36,227 nt of DNA from Acidithiobacillus ferrivorans (GTDB taxonomy: Bacteria > Pseudomonadota > Gammaproteobacteria > Acidithiobacillales > Acidithiobacillaceae), in assembly GCA_020723125.1 (NCBI GenBank), contig DYJM01000009.1, positions 1 to 36,227 of the forward strand, written 5' to 3'. Positions 29,421-36,227 of this stretch are shown here, one piece after another (within the stretch, counting starts at the first letter, position 1; every line of letters begins with the position of its first letter). The position numbers and the translations under genes are program-made. The notes beneath the pieces were generated by a model. That model did no database searches. It was not told the DNA's origin and worked only from the letters and a program-made list of their open reading frames with translations.

Positions 29421-31088
29421 TCAGCGAACAATCGGCTTGAAGCGCAAGCGATGGGGTTTGGCCCCCTCTTCGCCGAGTCGACGCTTTTTGTCGGCTTCGT
29501 ATTCATGGTAGTTGCCGGCAAAAAATTCGACATGACCATCGCCCTCAAAGGCGATGATATGGGTGGCGATGCGATCCAGAAACCAGCGATCATGGGAAAT
29601 CACCAGGATGCTACCGGCAAATTCCAGCAGGGCATCTTCCAGGGCCCGCAAGGTTTCCACATCCAGATCATTGGACGGTTCGTCCAGCAGCAGCACGTTA
29701 CCACCGGCAATCAGCGTTTTCGCAAGATGCAGACGACCGCGTTCTCCACCCGATAACTGGCCCACCAGTTTCTGCTGGTCGTTCCCCTTGAAATTGAAGC
29801 GACCACAGTAGGCGCGGGACTGGATCTCGAATTTACCAACGGTGAGAATATCCAGGCCCCCTGAAATTTCTTCCCAGACATTGTTTTTGGCTGCCAGGGC
29901 ATCGCGGGACTGATCCACATAAGCCAGTTTGACGGTAGAGCCGATGCTTATTTCGCCACTGTCGGCCTGTTCCTGTCCAATGATCATCCGGAAAAAAGTG
30001 GACTTACCGGCGCCATTGGGACCAATCACGCCGACGATGGCACCCGGAGGAATCTTGAAGCTGAGATTCTCAAACAGAAGCTTGTCGCCGAAGCCTTTGC
30101 TGACATCCTTGAATTCAATGACTTCATTACCCAGTCGTTCGGCAACGGGAATGAAAATTTCCGAAGTTTCATTGCGCGTCTGGTACTCGTAGGAGCTGAG
30201 TTCTTCAAAGCGGGCCAGGCGTGCCTTGCTTTTGCTTTGCCGGCCCTTGGCATTCTGACGCACCCATTCCAGTTCCTGTTGCATGGCTTTGAGGCGCGAA
30301 GCTTCACTGCGTGCTTCCTGTTCCAGACGTTTTTCTTTCTGCTCCAGCCAGGCCGAGTAATTGCCTTTATAGGGAAAGCAACGACCGCGATCCAGCTCCA
30401 GAATCCATTCGGCAGCGTTGTCCAGGAAATAGCGGTCATGGGTGACCGCCACCACGGTCCCGCTGAAGCGCTGCAGATACTGTTCCAGCCAATCTACCGA
30501 CTCGGCATCCAGATGGTTGGTGGGCTCGTCGAGAAGCAGCATGTCGGGACGGCTGATGAGCAGGCGGCAGAGGGCAATACGACGCTTTTCGCCACCGGAA
30601 AGAGGGCCCACCAGCGCATCCCAGGGGGCCAGGCGCAAAGCATCAGCGGCCACTTCCATCTGCAGTTCTGCCTGGTGCCCGTCACTGGCGGCGACAATGG
30701 CTTCCAGTCGTCCCTGCTCGGCGGCCAGGGCATCAAAATCGGCGTCCGGTTCGGCATAAGCAGCATAGACGGCCTCGAGCTGTTGCTGCGCATTGATGAT
30801 TTCGCCGAGTCCTTCCTCCACCACCTGACGCACGGTCTTGTTGGGATCGACATCGGGCTCCTGAGGCAGATAACCAATTTTCAGGTTCGGCATGGGCAGG
30901 GCTTCGCCCTCAAACTCCCGATCCACGCCGGCCATGATTTTCATCAAAGTGGATTTCCCCGCGCCATTCAGCCCCAAGACGCCGATTTTCGCTCCGGGGA
31001 AAAAGGATAGAGAGATGTCTTTGAGCAGCGCACGCTTGGGCGGTACGGTTTTACTCAGGTGATTCATGGTAAATACATATTGGGCCAT
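29421..31088 (-). CDS. ettA: Energy-dependent translational throttle protein EttA (ABC-F ATPase)
   Basis: This 555-residue ABC-F protein has exactly the E. coli EttA length. It binds the ribosomal E site and gates elongation according to the ATP/ADP ratio. Two ABC cassettes are present. The first has GLNGAGKST, LSGGEKRRIALCR and LLLDEPTNHLDAES; the second has GPNGAGKST, LSGGERGRLHLAK and LLLDEPSNDLDVET. The linker between them is charged and helical. The reading frame continues upstream to 31415 with residues that do not look like protein. MAQYVFTMNHLSKTVPPKR from 31088 is the true N-terminus. Confidence 0.95.
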   Translation of the reverse strand: MAQYVFTMNHLSKTVPPKRALLKDISLSFFPGAKIGVLGLNGAGKSTLMKIMAGVDREFEGEALPMPNLKIGYLPQEPDVDPNKTVRQVVEEGLGEIINAQQQLEAVYAAYAEPDADFDALAAEQGRLEAIVAASDGHQAELQMEVAADALRLAPWDALVGPLSGGEKRRIALCRLLISRPDMLLLDEPTNHLDAESVDWLEQYLQRFSGTVVAVTHDRYFLDNAAEWILELDRGRCFPYKGNYSAWLEQKEKRLEQEARSEASRLKAMQQELEWVRQNAKGRQSKSKARLARFEELSSYEYQTRNETSEIFIPVAERLGNEVIEFKDVSKGFGDKLLFENLSFKIPPGAIVGVIGPNGAGKSTFFRMIIGQEQADSGEISIGSTVKLAYVDQSRDALAAKNNVWEEISGGLDILTVGKFEIQSRAYCGRFNFKGNDQQKLVGQLSGGERGRLHLAKTLIAGGNVLLLDEPSNDLDVETLRALEDALLEFAGSILVISHDRWFLDRIATHIIAFEGDGHVEFFAGNYHEYEADKKRRLGEEGAKPHRLRFKPIVR

Positions 31089-31435
31089 GGCGGGTTCCAT
31101 CCGGGAGCGTGGTGGGTTGATTGCGGGGCAGTGTAGCGCAGACCAGGGAACTTGTGGACACCCCGGCAGCCCGACCAGGGCTTGGGCATGAGGCTCTACT
31201 CCACCAGCAAGGGGGCAATTTGTGGATTCCCTAAGGCACTGCCAATGGACACAAAATCCGCCAGGCCATTGAAAGCATTTGCTGAGCGCAGAAAAAACTT
31301 GGTACGCAATCTGGATTCTGGCATCTATAATAAGTAATTCAAAGTAGTTAGAGATCAAGACTCTCCTGATTATGGCTGCAGCGCAAGGAATTTCAGAGTG
31401 TAGGAAAATTAACAATAAAAATAGGGAGGTGCTAA
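31089..31435. promoter_or_regulatory. Gap between divergent ettA and the MutS-like pair
   Basis: This is about 347 bases without a convincing gene. Base composition shifts from GC-rich near ettA to AT-rich near 31320-31435, the border of the atypical segment. A perfect TATAAT at 31326-31331 could be the -10 of the MutS-like pair, with only a weak -35. AGGGAGGTG at 31424-31432 is a very strong ribosome binding site for the TTG start at 31436. No repeat, transfer RNA or integrase remnant was seen. Confidence 0.5.
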
Positions 31436-33025
31436 TTGAAAAAGCTGAGCTTACTTTTTGTTGATGCTGACCAGGAGCGGTCCGACACAGCGTCAGAACC
31501 GGCTTATTTTCATGACCTTAATCTGGATCAGGTTATCAGTCACATTGTTGACGGCAGAGAAGAATATAAATTAAATAACTATTTTTATGACTTAAATAAA
31601 AATCTGGAACAAATCCAGTATCGTCAGGAAATCATGAAGGATCTAGAGAATGAAAAGCTCTATAAAATTATATCAGCATTTACTAAAAGTTTGGCCGATT
31701 TTCGCAACACATTGGATCGACTGGAAAATTTGTATTACCCACTGCAACAGCAACGTTGTTATCTGGAACTCGCGTTGCGCTATCAGAAAAATCTTGAAGA
31801 CTTTCTGGAAAAACTTAAATCGGAACAAGTAATATCCGTTGGATTGAAAGAACTAATCAATCAATTCATATTAATTTTAAAGTCAGGTAAATTTATTGAG
31901 TTTAAAAACAAAACAGCAAATCTTTTTGAAAGGCTAAAAAAAATTAGATATTGTGTTTTTGTTTCAGAAACTAAAGTTTCAGTTCGCCGATGTAAAGAAG
32001 ATGATTACTCAGTAGAGGTGGCTAAAAATTTATATTTATCGGATGTTCCACTTGGCGAGAATAATATAGTAGGCAATCAGACATTTGATTTGAATCATGT
32101 AGAAGCGCAAATATTGGAAGGGGTGGCTAAATTGTATCCAGAACCATTTGCACAACTGGATGCCTATTGTAAGGAATATATGCGGCAACTTGAGGCAGAT
32201 GGGGTTGCATATCCATCTGCCTCGCTGAGAGCCTCCCGGTATCCTTTTATGGATCATAATATCCTGATTTGGGAGCGAGAATTACAATTTTATTTAGCTT
32301 ATCTGGAATATATTGCACCTTTAAAACATCTGGGATTGGCATTTTCAATTCCGGATATGGACATAAGTAATAAACAAGTGCGGGCGGAACAGACTTTTGA
32401 TTTGGCACTGGCAACCAGACTTTTGGAAGAAACCGGGCAGAAGGTTGTCGTAAATGATTTATCTCTTGCTAATGATGAGCAGATTTTGGTGATCACAGGA
32501 CCCAATCAGGGTGGAAAAACCACTTTTGCCAGAACATTTGGTCAACTGCACCATTTGGCCGGGTTGGGATGTCCGGTGCCTGGACTGAATACACGGCTTG
32601 GTTTTTGCGATGCAATTTATACGCATTTTTCATATCGTGAGGATATTCGTGCTGGACATGGAAAGCTGGAAGAGGATTTAATCCGGATTCATGAAAATCT
32701 AAAGGCAGCTACTGCCTCCAGCATTTTTATAATGAATGAACTATTCGATTCCACAACCTATGATGATGCGCTGTATTTAAGTGAACAAATCATCCGTAAA
32801 TTGCTGGCCAAGAAAATAATTACGGTGTGGGTGACATTCATTGACGCGCTGACGCTCATCAGTCCGCAGATTGTTAGTTTGATGAGCATGGTGGATACCG
32901 CAGATTTAACTCGTAGAACATTCAAAATATGCCGAAAGCCCGCTGATGGCCTGGCCTATGCCTTGTCACTTGCTGAAAAATATGGTTTGACGTACTCCAT
33001 GTTGATGGGGGAAATTGATGAATAA
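31436..33025 (+). CDS. MutS-like ATPase (domain V-type), first of a pair
   Basis: This 529-residue protein begins with TTG behind a strong AGGGAGGTG. A helical region of about 340 residues resembles the lever/clamp part of MutS. There is no sign of the mismatch-reading N-terminal domain (Phe-x-Glu) or of an Smr nuclease domain. The C-terminal ATPase has Walker A GPNQGGKTT at 355-363, a signature-like AGHGKLEEDL (406-415), and a Walker B-like FIMNELFDSTT with Asn434-Glu435 where MutS has Asp-Glu. The switch histidine after the next strand appears replaced by Phe468 (VWVTFIDAL). Its gene overlaps the next by eight bases, and codon use is clearly AT-richer than in neighbouring genes. It is probably the partner of the second protein. 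The function is unknown. Confidence 0.8.
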   Translation: MKKLSLLFVDADQERSDTASEPAYFHDLNLDQVISHIVDGREEYKLNNYFYDLNKNLEQIQYRQEIMKDLENEKLYKIISAFTKSLADFRNTLDRLENLYYPLQQQRCYLELALRYQKNLEDFLEKLKSEQVISVGLKELINQFILILKSGKFIEFKNKTANLFERLKKIRYCVFVSETKVSVRRCKEDDYSVEVAKNLYLSDVPLGENNIVGNQTFDLNHVEAQILEGVAKLYPEPFAQLDAYCKEYMRQLEADGVAYPSASLRASRYPFMDHNILIWERELQFYLAYLEYIAPLKHLGLAFSIPDMDISNKQVRAEQTFDLALATRLLEETGQKVVVNDLSLANDEQILVITGPNQGGKTTFARTFGQLHHLAGLGCPVPGLNTRLGFCDAIYTHFSYREDIRAGHGKLEEDLIRIHENLKAATASSIFIMNELFDSTTYDDALYLSEQIIRKLLAKKIITVWVTFIDALTLISPQIVSLMSMVDTADLTRRTFKICRKPADGLAYALSLAEKYGLTYSMLMGEIDE

Positions 33026-34520
33026 AATAAGCTGGTTATATCCTGATGACAGAATGTATGATTTCAAGAATATTCCTGATCATTCAGAACAGTTGATTGA
33101 TGATCTGGAATTATCCGTATTATTTTCGGTAATGGCCAATAAGGATGAAAAAGTTCTTGAGGCTGTGCGCAAGATATTGCTTGGCCAACGTAGCAATGAA
33201 ACGTCTGTTATCCTTTTCCGACAAGAGATACTCAAGGATTTCCTGCGTCATCCGCTGTTGGTATCCGAGATTTATCAGCTCAGCCTTGACACCTTGGAAG
33301 CCTATCGGGATTCTTTGAGGTTCTGGTTATCTGCGAAATCGGCCAGCAGGCGCTTGCGCACTAACGTGGAACTGATGGATATGCTACTCGCGCAATTGGT
33401 CAAAATTCGCAATTTGGGTACAGAATATTCAAATGTCGAGTCTACCGGGTTGAAGTCATTTTTCAACTTTTTGCAAACAGATTTCAGTGACGAAGTGCTG
33501 GATAAGCTACGTTTACAGGATTCTGTATTACGTTTTGATCATGGTTTTTCTGTCAATGCAAAATTAGATCATAATAATCGCAGTAGCGAATTTTTACTGA
33601 ATAGGAAGCAGCCATCAACCAACTGGCTACATAAGATTTTCTCATTAAATGGTTCTGCAGAAGAATATTCCTTTACCATTTCCCAGCGTGATGAAAGTGG
33701 TTTGACAGCCTTGACCGAATTTCGCGATGCTGCTCTGGAGCCCGTAGCGGTAATCATGGATGTTGCTGTTCAAAAGTTTCTCGATTTTTTTAGCCGATTG
33801 CGTGATGAATCGGCTTTTTACCGAGCTGCCTTGAACTTTTGCGAGGCGCTGAAAAACAGAGGATATGTTTTCTGTCTTCCAATACCGTTGAGCGGACAGG
33901 AGCCCGTTTGTGTGGCCAGCAAACTTTATGATCCCTGCCTTGCCCTTTCACAGCAGGAGAAGCTGATTTTGAATGATCTGCAGGCTGAAAATAAGTCATT
34001 CATCCTCATAACAGGTGCTAATAGTGGCGGGAAAAGCACCTTTTTGCGAGCTTTGGGCGTCAATCAGTTGCTGCTTCAGAGCGGTTTGCCAGTAGCCGCA
34101 GAACAATTCACAGCGAGTCTTTGTGATGAGGTTTATACCCATTTCAAGCTGGAGGAGGATGCGAGTATGCGCAGTGGGAAATTTGATGAAGAGCTTCTCC
34201 GCATGGCTGCTCTGGTCCCTAAACTCAAAGCGACAGCTATGGTTTTGTTTAATGAATCGTTTGCCGCAACCAATGAACGTGAGGGCTCTGAAATTGCCTG
34301 GCAGATCTGTAATGCCCTGCTTGAAAAGGGCATAAAGGTTGTTTTTGTGACGCATTTATATACTTTTGCACGCAAGCTTTATGCGCAGAAAAGCCCTGAA
34401 CTGCTTTCTTTGCGAGCTGCTTCCAATGAGGACTCAACCCAAAAATTCAAAATCTCGGAAGCGAAGCCGCTGAGTACCAGTTTCGCAAAAGATATTTATC
34501 AAAAGGTCTTTACTGATTAA
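33018..34520 (+). CDS. MutS-like ATPase (domain V-type), second of a pair
   Basis: This 500-residue protein shares its plan with its upstream neighbour: a helical N-terminal two-thirds and a MutS-type ATPase. Walker A is GANSGGKST (333-341). The signature-like motif is MRSGKFDEELLRM. The Walker B-like strand is MVLFNESFAATNEREGSE with Asn412-Glu413. The switch histidine is kept (VVFVTHLYTF, His446). No mismatch-binding or Smr domain is seen. The ATG at 33018 lies just inside the end of the first gene and has GGGGGA upstream; a TTG at 33015 is a weaker alternative. Overlap and shared architecture suggest a heterodimer. I know relatives carrying the FNESFA motif from annotation as MutS-related proteins, but no established role. 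Confidence 0.82.
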   Translation: MNKISWLYPDDRMYDFKNIPDHSEQLIDDLELSVLFSVMANKDEKVLEAVRKILLGQRSNETSVILFRQEILKDFLRHPLLVSEIYQLSLDTLEAYRDSLRFWLSAKSASRRLRTNVELMDMLLAQLVKIRNLGTEYSNVESTGLKSFFNFLQTDFSDEVLDKLRLQDSVLRFDHGFSVNAKLDHNNRSSEFLLNRKQPSTNWLHKIFSLNGSAEEYSFTISQRDESGLTALTEFRDAALEPVAVIMDVAVQKFLDFFSRLRDESAFYRAALNFCEALKNRGYVFCLPIPLSGQEPVCVASKLYDPCLALSQQEKLILNDLQAENKSFILITGANSGGKSTFLRALGVNQLLLQSGLPVAAEQFTASLCDEVYTHFKLEEDASMRSGKFDEELLRMAALVPKLKATAMVLFNESFAATNEREGSEIAWQICNALLEKGIKVVFVTHLYTFARKLYAQKSPELLSLRAASNEDSTQKFKISEAKPLSTSFAKDIYQKVFTD

Positions 34521-34633
34521 AACTAATAATGATTTCACGGCCCTTTCCTTCCACATGGAGCGTGCCGTATTCTTCGATCCGGATGATGGGCGACGCTTGA
34601 CGTAAATAAAATTCATAAAAATTGGGGGATAGT

Positions 34634-36004
34634 ATGCTGCAGCCCGAACAGTCTGTAAAATCTCGGGATTGGCGATTTATGCTGATTGCCGTGATAGCTG
34701 GTCTGGGTGGTCTCCTGTTTGGTTATGGAACCGGGGTGGTGGCGGGGGTTTTGCTCTTTCTGGCGCATGACTTCCAGCTCAGTGGCAGCATGCAGGGATT
34801 GTTCGTGGCGGTGGCCTTGGCTGGTGCCGCGTTGGGCGCCGCTATTTCCGGGTTGCTGGCAGACCGATGGGGACGGCGCCGGATTTTGCTGGCAACCGCC
34901 GCACTGTTTGTTGTCGGGAGTCTTTTGGCGGCCTTGGCCAACAGTGTGGCACTTCTTTTTCTGGGGCGCGCCTTTCTGGGACTGGCTATTGGGATTGCTT
35001 CAACCGTGACTCCGCTTTACCTGGCCGAAATTACCACACCAGAGCGGCGCGGGGCCATTGTCACCATTAATCAGCTTTACATCAGCATCGGGATTTTCAT
35101 TTCCTATGGGGTAGATCTTCTGTTTAGCGACCTTGGCAGTGGCTGGCGCTGGATGTTGGGCTTAGGCGCCTTGCCCGCGCTTATTCTTTTTGTCGGAATG
35201 TGGATTTTGCCGGAGAGTCCGCGCTGGCTCATCAGGCAAGGGCTCATCGATCGGGCCAAATCGGCTTTGCAGTATTTGCGCAGTACGGCGCTGGTGGCAG
35301 AAGAGCTGGAATCCTTACAGCAGGGCAATGCGAACACCGAGCCTATGGCTTTGCGTAGCCTGTTCAATAACTGGAAACTGCGGCGCCTGATGGTCATCGC
35401 TGTGGGCCTGGCCGTTTTTCAGCAAATCACCGGTATCAATATCGTTTTGTACTATGCGCCGAAGATTTTTCAGGAGACTGGCTTGTCTTCTCCTTTCATG
35501 GCCATTCTGGCGACGGGCGGCATTGGCTTGGTGAATGTCCTGGCGACCATTATTTCCATGCGCTTTTTGGATAGTCTGGGACGCCGCAAATTGTTGTTAT
35601 GGGGATTGTGGGGCATGCTGATCAGCTTGCTGGGCCTCTCGCTGGAGTTTTTAACGAATTTACAGGGAGCGTTGGAGGCTGCGCTCATCGTTGTGACGTC
35701 GGCAGTGTTTGTCGCTTTTTTCGCGATGAGTTTAGGGCCGATATTCTGGTTGTTGATTTCTGAAATTTTCCCGCTGGCTATTCGTGGCCGCGCCATGAGT
35801 CTGGCCACGGTGATCAACTGGCTGGCTAACATGCTGGTGGCTGGGGTTTTTCTGGATCTCGTTGGCGCTATTGGCCGTGCTGCGACTTTTCTGATCTACG
35901 CCCTCATGACTTTTTTGGCCATACTGTTCACCCTGAAGCGGGTGCCAGAAACCAAAGGCCAGAGTCTCGAAGAAATAGAGCGACAATTTATTAGTATTCC
36001 TTAA
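34634..36004 (+). CDS. Sugar porter family MFS transporter
   Basis: This 456-residue inner-membrane transporter has about 12 hydrophobic segments. Sugar porter signatures are present: GLLFGYGTGVVAG in helix 1, DRWGRRRILL after helix 2, LPESPRWLIRQG before the central loop, QQITGINIVLYYAP in helix 7, DSLGRRKLLL, and the terminal VPETKGQSLEEIE. Relatives (GalP, XylE type) import hexoses or pentoses with protons. The sugar is not predictable. The frame is open to 34622 (TTG), but the ATG at 34634 behind GGGGGA is preferred. It lies 113 bases after the MutS-like pair, with composition back to that of the core genes. Confidence 0.92.
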   Translation: MLQPEQSVKSRDWRFMLIAVIAGLGGLLFGYGTGVVAGVLLFLAHDFQLSGSMQGLFVAVALAGAALGAAISGLLADRWGRRRILLATAALFVVGSLLAALANSVALLFLGRAFLGLAIGIASTVTPLYLAEITTPERRGAIVTINQLYISIGIFISYGVDLLFSDLGSGWRWMLGLGALPALILFVGMWILPESPRWLIRQGLIDRAKSALQYLRSTALVAEELESLQQGNANTEPMALRSLFNNWKLRRLMVIAVGLAVFQQITGINIVLYYAPKIFQETGLSSPFMAILATGGIGLVNVLATIISMRFLDSLGRRKLLLWGLWGMLISLLGLSLEFLTNLQGALEAALIVVTSAVFVAFFAMSLGPIFWLLISEIFPLAIRGRAMSLATVINWLANMLVAGVFLDLVGAIGRAATFLIYALMTFLAILFTLKRVPETKGQSLEEIERQFISIP

Positions 36005-36007
36005 TAG

Positions 36008-36056
36008 AGGAATATGGATTATTCCTTGTGTTCTTTTAAGCACAAGTCTTTGTGCT
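36008..36056 (+). terminator. Tandem hairpins behind the MFS gene
   Basis: The first hairpin is AGGAATA/TATTCCT (36008-36014 with 36020-36026). The second is AGCACAA-GTCT-TTGTGCT (36039-36056), followed by GTTTT. The second has the form of a rho-independent terminator, and the first directly follows the stop codon. Confidence 0.75.
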
Positions 36057-36196
36057 GTTTTGCCCGCATTAGCGGATCCTCTTCAACAATAAGCATGGGT
36101 TTCATTGTGGCACGAACCTTGCTGACCCCTTTATTCGTAGGTCGAAGGTCAACGGAAAATATAACTATTCAGCCAAAACATCGCGAGGTGATGAAC

Positions 36197-36227
36197 ATGT
36201 ATCACGGCCATAAATTTTCCAGAAATA
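36197..36227 (+). CDS. Possible start of a gene cut by the window edge
   Basis: GAGGTG at 36185-36190 lies six bases before an ATG that reads MYHGHKFSRN up to the window end. A second ATG at 36191 is in the same frame. Too little is visible to identify a product, and the call rests only on the ribosome binding site and open frame. Confidence 0.25.
   Translation, partial: MYHGHKFSRN

Noticed and set aside
31152..31337. 61-codon plus-strand frame in the ettA/MutS gap
   Set aside because: It has a TTG start without a ribosome binding site, no recognisable protein features, and lies over the likely promoter region.
31089..31415. 109-residue N-terminal extension of ettA
   Set aside because: EttA begins exactly at 31088 with the expected 555-residue length. 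The extension has no EttA-like sequence.

Overview
The window is a chromosomal replication-origin neighbourhood of a Gram-negative proteobacterium. It holds dnaA-dnaN-recF-gyrB, rpmH-rnpA-yidD-yidC-mnmE, the nadD-rsfS-rlmH-(lipoprotein)-(OmpA-like)-maf-rng block, thiD-thiE-hemL, lipid A genes (LpxH-like, LpxL/HtrB-like) and a TonB-dependent receptor. Gene content and protein flavour suggest Acidithiobacillus or a close relative. That is an inference from recognition, not from a search. No rRNA, tRNA, CRISPR array or transposase gene was seen.

Layout. (1) 1-76: edge copy of a palindromic repeat. 77-3571: a 1164-residue flavoprotein (GltD-like plus PyrK-like), minus strand. (2) 3670-4461: LpxH-like phosphoesterase, plus strand. 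(3) 4476-10664: gyrB, recF, dnaN and dnaA, all minus strand, with DnaA boxes in the dnaA-dnaN gap. (4) 10665-12111: an AT-rich gap, a short-chain dehydrogenase, then a second gap with three DnaA boxes (origin candidate). (5) 12112-12846: membrane monohaem cytochrome, minus strand. (6) 12933-16400: thiD, thiE, hemL, HIT protein and ComEA-like protein, tightly packed on the plus strand. (7) 16411-16606: a large nested palindrome between convergent genes. (8) 16616-21553: rng to nadD operon, minus strand. (9) 21653-23137: acyltransferase and an Hsp20 gene with a textbook sigma-32 promoter. (10) 23211-26947: mnmE, yidC, yidD, rnpA, rpmH, minus strand. (11) 27131-29398: TonB-dependent receptor. 29421-31088: ettA. 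(12) 31436-34520: two overlapping AT-rich genes for MutS-type ATPases that lack mismatch-recognition domains. 34634-36004: sugar-type MFS transporter. The right end holds terminators and perhaps the start of another gene.

Most of the window is core replication, translation and cell-envelope machinery. The parts that look least described are the MutS-like pair at 31436-34520, whose two ATPase sites are differently degenerate and which looks horizontally acquired, and the palindromic repeat family found directly behind stop codons at 1-76 and 16411-16606. The origin region also looks rearranged: rpmH-mnmE lies about 16 kb from dnaA and on the same strand, instead of divergently next to it.
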